DNA of 64,000 nt from Thiorhodococcus drewsii AZ1 (GTDB taxonomy: Bacteria > Pseudomonadota > Gammaproteobacteria > Chromatiales > Chromatiaceae): NCBI RefSeq assembly GCF_000224065.1, contig NZ_AFWT01000008.1:62001-126000 (forward strand), given 5' to 3'. Shown piece by piece: positions 21,877 through 30,540 of this stretch. Under the pieces are notes generated by a model. The model saw only the letters and a program-made list of their open reading frames with translations, searched no databases and had not been told where the DNA came from. Position 1 is the first letter of the stretch. Each line of letters starts with the position of its first letter. The translations under genes and the position numbers were made by a program.

Positions 21877-21958
21877 ATGGACGTGGAATATGGCGCGGCT
21901 CGTTGCTGTAGGGCGTCGGGCGGCGCGGCCTGGGATACTGGATCGCGAGGACTGAACG

Positions 21959-22249
21959 ATGGATGACCAATCGAGTGAGCAGAAGGTTTGCTATCGCTGC
22001 CTCGTCGGCGGGCGGGTGCAGGGCGTTTTTTTTCGCGGCGCCACGCGAGAGCAGGCGATGCGTCTCGGCGTGACCGGGTATGCGCGCAACCTGCCCGATG
22101 GACGGGTCGAGGTCATGGTATGCGGTGACGCGGTCGCCGTGTCCCATTTGCGAGATTGGCTGCGAATCGGCTCGGCCCATGCCGAGGTCACCGGGGTGGC
22201 GTGCGAGACGCTGGATTATCAGCCGCACGCCAGTTTTCTGATCGACTAA
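21959..22249 (+). CDS. acyP: Acylphosphatase
   Basis: A 96-residue enzyme hydrolysing acyl phosphates. The active-site signature GRVQGVFFRGATREQA contains the catalytic Arg, and VTGYARNLPDGRVEVMVCGD contains the catalytic Asn. Length fits the family (about 90-100). It follows the thioredoxin gene by 82 bases and may be cotranscribed. Confidence 0.95.
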   Translation: MDDQSSEQKVCYRCLVGGRVQGVFFRGATREQAMRLGVTGYARNLPDGRVEVMVCGDAVAVSHLRDWLRIGSAHAEVTGVACETLDYQPHASFLID

Positions 22250-22406
22250 GACGTTTGCCGGAAAAGCGCCTACCAGATGGCGCCGGATCGCGGTTCGCCT
22301 TCAAGGCGTGCCGACAGGCGCATAGTCAAGCGATGTGACTGTCGGTGCGACACGGAAGGCGGGCCGCGAGACCCGTCAGGTGGTATGAGATTGTGACAGA
22401 AATCGC
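22250..22406. other. Spacer between convergent acyP and cpdA
   Basis: A 157-base convergent spacer. No strong hairpin with a T run is visible and no gene was found. Confidence 0.4.
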
Positions 22407-23276
22407 CTAATAGCCTTGTGCCTGATAGATCGGTAGTTCCTCGTAACTGTCGAGCCTCTGGACCTCTGTCTCAAGCCGCCCATCCGCATGGAGGGAGAGC
22501 GTGCGGTAGCCCGGTGGTGTTGAGTCGAGCGCGAAGCACTGGTTTCGCGGTAAGAACTGGATGCAGGTCGAGGGCGTTCCTAGGATCTGATATCCCTGGC
22601 GATAGCTGGAGAACTCCTGGTGGATATGACCGAAGATGATGCCCTTGACCTGCGGATTGCGGTCGCAGGTCGCGATGAGTGAATCGCCGTTGTCGATACC
22701 GATGCCATCCATCCAATCGCTCTGGACCGGGATCGGGTGGTGGTGCATGAACAGCAAGGTCGGCGCCCGGTCGTCGGCCAGAAGATCCTCCAGTTGTGCG
22801 ATCTGCTCCGGTTTCAGGTGACCTCCGTCGCTGTCGCAGCGGCTGGAATTGAGGAAGACCAAATTCCAGCCCTCCAGGCGGCGCAGCGCGAATGGGCCGA
22901 CCGCCGCCGCTCCGAGATGCTCGTCCATCAGTCGCTGCTGGTCGTGGTTGCCCGGTGTGCAGAAATAGGGCAGGCCGGTGCTGTTCAGCATGTCGTGCAG
23001 ATAACGGTAGCCGGCGGTCGATTCGTCATGAACCAGATCTCCGGTGAGCACCAGCGCCTGTGCGCCCGATGAGCGTTCAAGCGCCATCTCCAAGACAGAT
23101 TCGAAGCTCCTGCGGGTCGTGATGCCGAGCAGACGGCCTTGCGGGGCGGCGAATAGATGCGGATCGGTGAGCTGAATGAGTTTCAATGGATCTGTCGTAT
23201 GGTTGCGTTTCCCAGAGTCCTGATGCAGCCAAAGTGGATGGCCAAGGTGACGGGTTGAGGACGTGTTTGCCGACAT
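22407..23276 (-). CDS. cpdA: 3',5'-cyclic-AMP phosphodiesterase CpdA-type
   Basis: A 289-residue class III phosphodiesterase. Metal-binding motifs in order: LTDPHLF, GDLVHD, GNHDQ, MHHHPIPV and GHIHQEF. E. coli CpdA is 275 residues. The family hydrolyses cAMP and so tunes CRP regulation; specificity here is inferred. I place the start at the Met at 23276 (MSANTSSTRH); an upstream Met at 23315 is in frame, and neither has a strong ribosome binding site. A few N-terminal residues precede the usual LIQLTDPH start. Confidence 0.85.
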   Translation of the reverse strand: MSANTSSTRHLGHPLWLHQDSGKRNHTTDPLKLIQLTDPHLFAAPQGRLLGITTRRSFESVLEMALERSSGAQALVLTGDLVHDESTAGYRYLHDMLNSTGLPYFCTPGNHDQQRLMDEHLGAAAVGPFALRRLEGWNLVFLNSSRCDSDGGHLKPEQIAQLEDLLADDRAPTLLFMHHHPIPVQSDWMDGIGIDNGDSLIATCDRNPQVKGIIFGHIHQEFSSYRQGYQILGTPSTCIQFLPRNQCFALDSTPPGYRTLSLHADGRLETEVQRLDSYEELPIYQAQGY

Positions 23277-23367
23277 ATGATATCCAGTGTTTTTTGTCCG
23301 AATCCGCGATTTCAAGGGAAATCCGCGATCGCATGCAGTTTTACCAGCCGCAGTCCTCGTCAGTCGG

Positions 23368-23428
23368 GAACCTGTTCACGTGCGCTGCAACCGCGTGCGG
23401 AACGCGCTTGTCGTTTGCGAACCAGTTC
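23368..23428. promoter_or_regulatory. Twin GAACCnGTTC palindromes between cpdA and rubrerythrin
   Basis: GAACCTGTTC at 23368-23377 and GAACCAGTTC at 23419-23428, both followed by CA(C/T)... as GTTCACGTGC and GTTCACATGC. Centres are 51 bases apart, close to five helical turns. They lie in the divergent cpdA/rubrerythrin spacer, upstream of rubrerythrin. They look like paired operator sites of an unidentified dimeric regulator. Confidence 0.4.
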
Positions 23429-23564
23429 ACATGCTCTGTGTTTTTCCTCGCTCTATGAGGAGGGTCCGTGGAAAACTCGATGTTTGCGCGCGCTGCTCGG
23501 TCGAGAGTCATCCGTCCAGCCAACCCGTTACAACCCAATCGTCGTCGATCATGAGGAGAGCACA

Positions 23565-23984
23565 ATGGAACTCAAGGGCAGCAAGACCGAGCAGAGTTTG
23601 AAACAGGCCTTTGCGCACGAATCTCAGGCGAATCGGCGCTATCTCTATTTCGCGGCCAAGGCGGACATTGAGGGATATAGCGACGTCGCTGCGGTTTTCC
23701 GCTCGACTGCCGAGGGCGAAACGGGTCACGCTCACGGCCATCTGGAATATCTGGAGGCGATCGGCGATCCGACGACCGGCCTGCCGATCGGCGCAACCGA
23801 GGCGAACCTGAGGGCGTCCATCGCCGGAGAGACTCATGAGTACAGCGATATGTATCCGGGCATGGCCAAGACGGCGCGCGAGGAGGGTTTCGATGAGATC
23901 GCCGACTGGTTCGAGACGCTCGCCAAGGCGGAGCGCTCTCATGCCAATCGGTTTCAGAAGGTATTGGACAATTTGGACGCCTGA
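23565..23984 (+). CDS. Rubrerythrin (ferritin-like, no rubredoxin domain)
   Basis: A 139-residue di-iron protein. The ligands sit in two helical pairs: [13 protein letters not shown] and [14 protein letters not shown] in the first half, [16 protein letters not shown] and [14 protein letters not shown] in the second. The C-terminal rubredoxin domain of classical rubrerythrins is absent, so electrons must come from a separate donor. Members act as peroxide reductases in anaerobic or microaerobic bacteria. GAGGAG lies before the ATG. It is followed by a strong terminator. Confidence 0.92.
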   Translation: MELKGSKTEQSLKQAFAHESQANRRYLYFAAKADIEGYSDVAAVFRSTAEGETGHAHGHLEYLEAIGDPTTGLPIGATEANLRASIAGETHEYSDMYPGMAKTAREEGFDEIADWFETLAKAERSHANRFQKVLDNLDA

Positions 23985-24007
23985 ACATCCTTGGCTCAGA
24001 GTCGACG

Positions 24008-24035
24008 AAAAAAGGGGCGCCAAGCGCCCCTTTTT
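24008..24035. terminator. Bidirectional intrinsic terminator
   Basis: A run of six A, stem GGGGCGC (24014-24020), loop CAA, GCGCCCC (24024-24030), then TTTTT. It can terminate rubrerythrin transcription rightward and mltD transcription leftward. Confidence 0.92.
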
Positions 24036-24102
24036 CATTCCGTCTCTCCATCCGAAGAGACAGCGCCCAGTCAATGCGGTTGGCGTTCCCAGGGCCGCTG
24101 GG

Positions 24103-25593
24103 TCAGATGCCGACGAGCAGGCGCTGACCGACCTGAATATGGTTGTCGTTCGGTCGCATCTTGTTGAGCTTGCGCAGTTTAGCGACCGAAATGCCATTTT
24201 GGAGTGCAACCCGGTAGAGGGTTTCCTTAGGTTTTACGGTGTGGTAACGAACCTTTGCGGTCTTCGAGTGGCGCTTGGTGGAGGTCCGGGCGGTTTTGGC
24301 ATCGGATTTCCGTGCGACCTTGGCGAGCGCCTTGCGCGAGACGGTGGATTGAGTCCGTTTAGGCTCGGCGCGTGCGATCATGGTCGGGACCGGAGGGGGC
24401 GGTGTGGAGACGCGCTTCTTCGAGCCATGCGGCAGCCAGACGGTGGTTCCGACCGGAATGTTTCGAGCCCCGTTGCGCAGCGCGTTGCGCCAGTGCAGGT
24501 TGAGGTCGGCGAGAACGCGCGGAGACGTTCCGTAATGTCGGGCGATATGATCCGCCGGCATGCTCGATGCCAGGATGAGGCGATCATGTGGCCAGGGGGA
24601 TTCATAGTGTATCCCTTCGGAAAAATATCGCTTTGGATGCGATGCAACCTCACGGGCGGCAACGAACTCGGAGTAGAAGTTGCGCGAGGCGAAACCGAAA
24701 TACCGCCCCTTGTAGCTGCTCACGATCCGGCCGATATCGTTTCCGAACTGGGATTTTGCCTTGGCCATACCGCCTTGGCCGTGGTTGTAGGAGGTGATGG
24801 CGAGCGGCCAGCTACCGAGCTTGTCGTAGGCCTGTGCGAGGTAACGGGCGGCACCGTCTGCGGCCAGGATGGGATCGTAGCGTTCGTCCACCGAGTTGTT
24901 CACGGTCATGTACAGACGGCCGGTGGAGGGCATGAACTGCCAGACTCCACCCGCGCCGACGGAGGATCTCGCGTTGGTCTGAAAGGAGGACTCCACGTGG
25001 GGCAGATAGGCCAGATCCTCAGGGACGCCGTGACTGCGCATGATTTCGCGGAAGATGGAGTCGTAGCGCCCGCTGATCTCCAGACCGCGCTTGAAGCGCT
25101 CGCGCAGACCGCGTTGAGAGCGAATGCGATCGGAGGCTCCATAGATATTGCTGAGTCCGCCGGATTGCTCGAATTTGGCGACCAGATCCTTATCCGCCGA
25201 GGTCGGTTTCTGACCGGAGCGCAAACGTTGTTCGAGGGATCTTACGCGGTCCGTGTAATAGTGGGTTCGGGTTTCCAGCCAGGCCTTTTGGGTGGCGCTA
25301 TAACCGGCCTGGACCGGACCGGGAAGCCTGACGACCTCGTACACGACGCCTAGATGGTCGCTGTCGTGAATGGCGACGTCGGAGCGGCTCCAGATGCCAT
25401 AGACATGACGCCAAAAATCCACGTTGTCCTGAATCTCATCCGGCACGGGGAAGGTGCTCGCGTTGCCGTAATCGATGTGCTTGTGGGTGAGTTGACGCTC
25501 TCCGCCAGTCCCAGCGCATCCGGCCAGAAATAACATGGCGAGCAGGGCGAGCATTCCCGCTGATGTGCGAAGGTGGGTGAGGTCAGGTCGCAT
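24103..25593 (-). CDS. mltD: Membrane-bound lytic murein transglycosylase D
   Basis: A 496-residue lipoprotein. Lipobox LAGC after MLALLAMLF gives anchoring to the outer membrane. The SLT domain (about 170-300) contains the catalytic Glu in LPHVESSFQ and GVWQFMPSTGRLY, NSVDERYDP, and SYNHGQGG. A basic, Ala/Lys/Thr-rich linker precedes one C-terminal LysM domain (VRYHTVKPKETLYRVALQNG) that binds glycan. It cleaves peptidoglycan to 1,6-anhydromuropeptides. Start at 25593 was chosen because it begins the lipoprotein signal; the upstream in-frame extension overlaps maf. E. coli MltD has two LysM repeats, this one a single one. Confidence 0.93.
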   Translation of the reverse strand: MRPDLTHLRTSAGMLALLAMLFLAGCAGTGGERQLTHKHIDYGNASTFPVPDEIQDNVDFWRHVYGIWSRSDVAIHDSDHLGVVYEVVRLPGPVQAGYSATQKAWLETRTHYYTDRVRSLEQRLRSGQKPTSADKDLVAKFEQSGGLSNIYGASDRIRSQRGLRERFKRGLEISGRYDSIFREIMRSHGVPEDLAYLPHVESSFQTNARSSVGAGGVWQFMPSTGRLYMTVNNSVDERYDPILAADGAARYLAQAYDKLGSWPLAITSYNHGQGGMAKAKSQFGNDIGRIVSSYKGRYFGFASRNFYSEFVAAREVASHPKRYFSEGIHYESPWPHDRLILASSMPADHIARHYGTSPRVLADLNLHWRNALRNGARNIPVGTTVWLPHGSKKRVSTPPPPVPTMIARAEPKRTQSTVSRKALAKVARKSDAKTARTSTKRHSKTAKVRYHTVKPKETLYRVALQNGISVAKLRKLNKMRPNDNHIQVGQRLLVGI

Positions 25594-25727
25594 TGTTTGA
25601 AAATCCCCCTGGAAAATCGAGGCCCTATGCGGGGTCTCTCGTGTATAGCATGAAGTTTGGACTAGGGTTTGAGGTCTTTCAATGGGCAAATTCCCTAGTG
25701 ACGGGGACGGTGCCGCGAGGCCGACGT

Positions 25728-26321
25728 TCAATCGCCGAGGGGATGGATGCCTGCTGCTTCGAGGAGGGGGATGAGACGGATGAGCGGGAGTCCGACGAGC
25801 GTGTTCGGATCCTCGCCCTCCAGCCGTTCGAACAAGGCGATGCCGAGGCCCTCGGACTTGAAGCTCCCCGCGCAGTCATAGGGTTGTTCGCGGTCGAGAT
25901 AGCCTTCGATCCGACGGCGTGAGAGCGCACGGAAATGAACGTGAAAGGGTTCCACCAGGGTGTGCGCTTGGCCTGTTCGGGCATCGAGTAGACAGAGACC
26001 CGTCTGGAAGAGGACACAACGCCCCGATGCCCGCTCCAACTGGGCGATGGCTCTGGTGCGATCTCCCGGTTTGCCGAGAATCTCTTCATCGATACAGGCA
26101 ACCTGATCGGAGCCGATGATGAGCGCGTTCGGATGGCGTTCGGCCACGGCCCGCGCCTTGGCCTCGGCCAACCGCAGAACCAGCACCTGTGGCGGTTCGT
26201 TCGGCCGTCGACTTTCGTCGATTCGGGGCGAGTCCGTCAGGAAGTCCAGCCCGAGCTTTTCGAGCAAGGCGCGACGGTAGGGCGAGGTGGATGCAAGGAC
26301 GAGCGGGAGGGACGATGACAA
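25728..26321 (-). CDS. Maf/YceF-type nucleoside triphosphate pyrophosphatase
   Basis: A 197-residue enzyme beginning LVLASTSPYRRALLEKLGL, the Maf signature. GSDQVACIDEEILGKP holds the catalytic Asp, and YDCAGSFKSEGLGIALFE with DPNTLVGLPLI is of the YceF subgroup. E. coli YceF hydrolyses 7-methyl-GTP, removing modified nucleotides. Upstream of mltD on the same strand. Confidence 0.93.
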   Translation of the reverse strand: MSSSLPLVLASTSPYRRALLEKLGLDFLTDSPRIDESRRPNEPPQVLVLRLAEAKARAVAERHPNALIIGSDQVACIDEEILGKPGDRTRAIAQLERASGRCVLFQTGLCLLDARTGQAHTLVEPFHVHFRALSRRRIEGYLDREQPYDCAGSFKSEGLGIALFERLEGEDPNTLVGLPLIRLIPLLEAAGIHPLGD

Positions 26322-26425
26322 ACGGATCGACTCCTGGTGTCTGGCTGATCTATTAGGAACGGTCTCCTTCGCTGTGCGAAGGGCGTCTGGTTTCAGTGTG
26401 CGAAAAGCACGATGAAATGCCGATT

Positions 26426-28504
26426 TCAGGCTGGTCTGGCCTCCAGAACGACGACGCTAAAGGGACCGAGCTGAAGTCGGTCTTCTGCTATCGGGCGTTG
26501 GTCGGCGGGCTCCACGGCGGGTCTTTCGGACGAGGTGTCGAGTGCGAGTCCCCATTGCAGTCCGGCGATCGGCGGTAAGGCAAATGCGATGGGTTCGGAT
26601 CCCATGTTCAGCATCACATGGAGTGGCTGTTCGTCGTCGACGGATCCTTCCAGCGTGAAGGCCAGTTGACGGCTTGTGGCATCTGTCCAGTTCGGTTGTT
26701 CGAGATCCACGCCGTGCCAGATGATGTCCGGCCGGCTGTGGCCGTAATCCGGTTTGCCCCTGAGAAAGCGGTCGCGCGTCAGCGTGGGATGGCGCCGACG
26801 CAGGGCGATCATGGAGCGGACGAACTCGAGCATTTCGCTGTTCGTATCGACCAGGTCCCAATCCGACCAGGACAGTTCGTTGTTCTGGCAGTAGGTATTG
26901 TTGTTTCCGGACTTGGAGCGAAAGACCTCGTCGCCCGAGAGCAGCATGGGCACGCCCTGGCTCAGCATCAGGATGCTGATGAAGTTGCGCGCCTGGCGAC
27001 GGCGTAGCGCCTGGATTTCGGGGTCGTCCGTAGGGCCCTCGATACCGCAGTTCCAGCTCAGATTGTGGTCGTGGCCGTCGCGATTGTCCTCGCCATTGGC
27101 CTCGTTGTGCTTGGCGTTGTAGCTGACCAGGTCGCAGAGTGTGAAGCCGTCGTGACAGGTGATGAAGTTGATCGAGTTCATGGGCAGGCGTCCGCGCCCC
27201 TCGTACATATCGCTCGACCCGGACATGCGGGTGGCGACCTCGGGCACCATGCCGGCATCCCCGCGCACGAAGCTGCGGATGACGTCACGGTAACGACCGT
27301 TCCATTCCGCCCAGCGATAGCCCGGGAAGTCCCCCACCTGGTAGAGACCGGCCGCGTCCCAGGCCTCGGCGATGATGTGTGCGCGGTTCAGGGAGGGCGA
27401 GAGCTCGATCGCCCAGAGTACCGGTGCATGGTGATGCGGATTGCCGTCCTCGCCTCGGGCGAGCGCGCTCGCCAGGTCGAAGCGGAAGCCGTCCACATGC
27501 ATATGGCGCACCCAATAGAGCAGCGCGTCGATCAGGAATCGCGTCACCATGGGGTGGTTGCAGTTCATGGTGTTGCCGCAACCCGTGTAATCCCGGTAGA
27601 GGCTGCGGTCTTCGAAATCGAGGTGATAGAAAATCTCGTTGCCGAATGCCTTGAAGCTGATGACGGGGCCGTTTTTGCCGCCCTCGGCCGTGTGATTGAA
27701 GACAACGTCGAGGATGACGCCGATCCCCGCGCGGTGGAACGCCTTGACCATGTCGCGGAACTCGTCGCGCGCGTTGATGGCGGTCACCGCGAAACCAGGG
27801 TGCGGGGCGAAAAAGCTGTGGGTGCTGTATCCCCAGTAGTTTTCCATCCCCATCTTGGCGGTCTGTGGTGGAACGTCTTGGGGATCGAAGGCCATGACCG
27901 GCATCAGCTCCACATGGGTGATGCCAAGGTCCTGCAGATAGGGAATTTTCTCGGTGACGCCCTCGAAGGTCCCCGGATGGACGACGCCGGAGGACGGATG
28001 GCGGGTGAAGCCGCCGACATGCATCTCGTAGATGATGGCGTTGTTCAGCGACACGTAGAGTGGCTGGTCTTCCTCCCAGTCATAGTCGTCGCGGATCACC
28101 TGGGCGCGCATCGCCTTGGCGACATTGTTGCCTGGGCGGCATGCGGTCGCACGGTCCCAGAGACGGTCGCTGATCGTCGTAGCCCAGGGGTCGAGGAGCG
28201 CCTTCTCCGAGTCGAGACGAGAGCCGGTCTCGCTGGTGTCGCCCGGTCCCGTGGCGCGCCAGTTGTAGTAAGTGCCGTCGGGTAGATTTTCGACGAAGAT
28301 GTGCCAGAAAAAGAAGGTGCGGTTGATGCGTGGATTGAGGTGGAGGACCTCGTAAGGTTCCTTACTGGTCTCGCGCTCGAACAGCAGCAGGGACATGCGC
28401 TCCGCGTAACGCGAAAAGACGCAGAAATTCACGCCGTCATTCGAGACGGTTGCGCCGGCCGTATCCCAGCTGCCTGGTCTGACGCGATATCTAGGTGATC
28501 TCAT
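26426..28504 (-). CDS. glgX: Glycogen debranching enzyme GlgX
   Basis: A 692-residue GH13 isoamylase-type enzyme that removes alpha-1,6 branches from phosphorylase-limited glycogen. N-terminal CBM48 (GATVSNDGVNFCVFSRYAERM), then the catalytic barrel with VVFNHTAEG (region I), DGFRFDLAS with the nucleophile Asp, AEAWDAAG with the acid Glu, and NFITCHDGFTL with the transition-state Asp. No other glycogen genes are adjacent. A start at 28504 gives MRSPRYRVRPG, typical for the family. Confidence 0.96.
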   Translation of the reverse strand: MRSPRYRVRPGSWDTAGATVSNDGVNFCVFSRYAERMSLLLFERETSKEPYEVLHLNPRINRTFFFWHIFVENLPDGTYYNWRATGPGDTSETGSRLDSEKALLDPWATTISDRLWDRATACRPGNNVAKAMRAQVIRDDYDWEEDQPLYVSLNNAIIYEMHVGGFTRHPSSGVVHPGTFEGVTEKIPYLQDLGITHVELMPVMAFDPQDVPPQTAKMGMENYWGYSTHSFFAPHPGFAVTAINARDEFRDMVKAFHRAGIGVILDVVFNHTAEGGKNGPVISFKAFGNEIFYHLDFEDRSLYRDYTGCGNTMNCNHPMVTRFLIDALLYWVRHMHVDGFRFDLASALARGEDGNPHHHAPVLWAIELSPSLNRAHIIAEAWDAAGLYQVGDFPGYRWAEWNGRYRDVIRSFVRGDAGMVPEVATRMSGSSDMYEGRGRLPMNSINFITCHDGFTLCDLVSYNAKHNEANGEDNRDGHDHNLSWNCGIEGPTDDPEIQALRRRQARNFISILMLSQGVPMLLSGDEVFRSKSGNNNTYCQNNELSWSDWDLVDTNSEMLEFVRSMIALRRRHPTLTRDRFLRGKPDYGHSRPDIIWHGVDLEQPNWTDATSRQLAFTLEGSVDDEQPLHVMLNMGSEPIAFALPPIAGLQWGLALDTSSERPAVEPADQRPIAEDRLQLGPFSVVVLEARPA

Positions 28505-28696
28505 TGGACGATCTCCAGCGGGTTCTCATCGACCTGACATCAGGGGCCACTGTCCGGTCGACAAGGATAGGAAGGCGTTGTTTTGTAACGCCATGTCTCA
28601 ATCCTGCCAATTCACGCTCGAGGCCAACGTGTCACTGGCAGGGATGTCTGCCGCCATCCGCCACGGCGGAGGCGGCGACACAGCGTCAGCCTTGGC

Positions 28697-28789
28697 TCAT
28701 TTGAGCATCCCTGGGACGAGGAGATAGCCGATGATGGTTCCGACGATGGTGCCAAGCATGGCGCCCAAGAGAATCCCATACCATTTCAC
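28697..28789 (-). CDS. 30-residue glycine-zipper membrane peptide
   Basis: Starts at GTG 28789 with GAGAGGGG seven bases upstream, an excellent ribosome binding site. The peptide is VKWYGILLGAMLGTIVGTII followed by GYLLVPGMLK: one hydrophobic helix with Gly at positions 5, 9, 13, 17 and 21, a run of GxxxG spacing. It resembles small integral membrane peptides that self-associate or modulate a larger membrane complex. No homologue is known to me. Lies alone upstream of glgX on the same strand (192 bases away). Confidence 0.55.
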   Translation of the reverse strand: MKWYGILLGAMLGTIVGTIIGYLLVPGMLK

Positions 28790-29007
28790 GAGGTCACCCC
28801 TCTCGCTTCGATCCAAGCATCGGCTATTGTGATCCGCATCTGTGTTGATAGACAAGTCGCACGAATCTCTTTGGGAGCCAAATTGCGACACGCGTTCCGC
28901 CCGTTTTCGGGGTTTTCTCTCGTTGGCCCGCGCTGTTAGAGTGATCGGTCCGGTCGCTCGACCGGTTGCCGTTTGTCACCAAACCTGAATACAAGGCGAC
29001 CCGATCC

Positions 29008-29403
29008 ATGAACGCACCACTGTCTCAATTTGACATCTCCAACCTCTTCGGTCTGCCGGCCTCCGAGCGTTACACCTATTTTCTCACCGAGGTCGCTCAA
29101 GCGGGAAAGGTTTGGACGCTGTGCGGTGACGGAGGATTCGTCGCCTTCTGCGACGAGGAGGGGCACGACTGCTTTCCTTTCTGGCCGGCTCCGGAGCTTG
29201 CCCGGGCGCTCGCGGATGCGGATTGGTCCGATTGCAAGCCCGAGCCGCTCGAACTCGACGTTTTCATGAACCGTTGGCTCAAGGGTATGGCCAAGGATGA
29301 TCGTCAGGTCTCCGTCTTTCCTGCGCCGGACGGAACGGGGATTGTCATGGATCCCTTGGCACTGCTCCAAGACCTCGAAGAGGAGCTGAGTCAGCCGGAC
29401 TGA
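29008..29403 (+). CDS. DUF2750 family protein
   Basis: A 131-residue cytoplasmic protein with the DUF2750 pattern: LPASERYTYFLTEVAQAGKVWTL, EEGHDCFPFWPAPELAR, and FMNRWLKGM followed by DRQVSVFPAPDGTGIVM. Function of the family is unknown. The ATG at 29008 is preceded by AAGGCGA. Convergent with the LysR-type regulator gene. Confidence 0.8.
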   Translation: MNAPLSQFDISNLFGLPASERYTYFLTEVAQAGKVWTLCGDGGFVAFCDEEGHDCFPFWPAPELARALADADWSDCKPEPLELDVFMNRWLKGMAKDDRQVSVFPAPDGTGIVMDPLALLQDLEEELSQPD

Positions 29404-29496
29404 GGCCGCGAGCTGCCCCCGGATGCCGTCGAGTGGGCGGGTGATCGAGGCGTTGGCGTTGAATGCATCCTGGTTTTCGCCGCGCTTCATCCCGGG

Positions 29497-30423
29497 CTAT
29501 GGGGTTGTGGGGATGCCGGTCGGATCGATGGCTCGATGTGCCTGATCCGTCAATAGGCCTCCCAGGGCTCGGGTCGCGGGTCCCGCTCCGATCGGATCCG
29601 CATAGACCAGATAGAGTGTCTCGTGACGTTCGCCGCCTTGCGCCAAGGGGAGGGCGACCAGCGTTCCCTGTTTCAATTCCTCTTGGATGTGCGTGCGTGG
29701 GATCCAGGCGAAACCGATGCCGCGCTTGAGAATGGCGATGGCCGTGAGCAGGTGGGAGACGGTCCAGCGCTCCTCGGCGCCGAGCCAACCGCTGTCGACC
29801 TGACGGAAGCGCCCGGTATCCCGAATCACCAGTTGGCGGTGGGCCCGCAGGTCTTCAAGCGTCAGGGGACGACTCGATCGGCTCAGAGGGTGGTCCGGGT
29901 GTGCGACGGCGAGGAAGGTCGCCTGAGTCAGCGGGGTGCCGAGGAATCCGGGTGGAACCAACCCAGTGACCGCGAGATCCGCCCGCTGCGACAACAGCGC
30001 CTCGTTGGTTCCGGATAGCACCGTCTCCATCAGTTGAACCCGTGTCTGGGGCGCCTCTGCGCTGAAGGCGGCCAGCGCGCACAGCAAGGGTTCCGGCGGC
30101 ATGGCGATGTCGACCGCCACACGCACCTCCGCTTCCCAGCCCTGAGCAAGCGTCTCGGCGAGCTGCTCCAGACGACGCGCCTCCTCGAGCATGAATCGAG
30201 CGCGCTGCAGCAGGACCTGTCCCTGTGCGGTCAAAACCGTCCGCCGTCCCTGGGCGGAGAGGATGGAGACGGGAAGTTGTTCCTGCAAACGCTTGAGGCT
30301 GTAACTCACCGAGGATTGGCTGCGTCGCAAGGCATCGGCCGCCGCCTCGAATCCACCCCGATCGATGACGGCCTGGAGCGTCGCCCATTGCTCCAGTGTC
30401 GTTTTAGGTGCCTGGTTCTCCAT
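29497..30423 (-). CDS. LysR-type regulator divergent from azoR
   Basis: A 308-residue regulator. Winged helix at residues 8-67 (LEQWATLQAVIDRGGFEAAADALRRS, SSVSYSLKRLQEQL) followed by an effector-binding domain. The first in-frame Met at 30423 gives the standard length. Divergent from azoR-pirin, with a candidate ATC-N9-GAT operator directly upstream of its start, so it likely controls that pair and itself. The effector cannot be deduced. Confidence 0.88.
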   Translation of the reverse strand: MENQAPKTTLEQWATLQAVIDRGGFEAAADALRRSQSSVSYSLKRLQEQLPVSILSAQGRRTVLTAQGQVLLQRARFMLEEARRLEQLAETLAQGWEAEVRVAVDIAMPPEPLLCALAAFSAEAPQTRVQLMETVLSGTNEALLSQRADLAVTGLVPPGFLGTPLTQATFLAVAHPDHPLSRSSRPLTLEDLRAHRQLVIRDTGRFRQVDSGWLGAEERWTVSHLLTAIAILKRGIGFAWIPRTHIQEELKQGTLVALPLAQGGERHETLYLVYADPIGAGPATRALGGLLTDQAHRAIDPTGIPTTP

Positions 30424-30427
30424 GATT

Positions 30428-30444
30428 CATCGAATTATTTGATG
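30428..30444. promoter_or_regulatory. LysR-type operator candidate
   Basis: CATC-N9-GATG with an AT-rich centre (GAATTATTT), which contains the ATC-N9-GAT form of the LysR-family T-N11-A box. It lies 5 bases upstream of the regulator start and about 100 bases upstream of azoR. TTGATG at 30439 and TAGAAT at 30460 could form an azoR promoter, with a short 15-base spacer. Confidence 0.45.
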
Positions 30445-30540
30445 GGAAAGCGCCGAAATTAGAATAAATAAACCGATCAGTCGATCCCATCTTCTTCCTC
30501 GAATCGTTCGAAACCCTTCAATACCTTCGAGGACGTCAAC

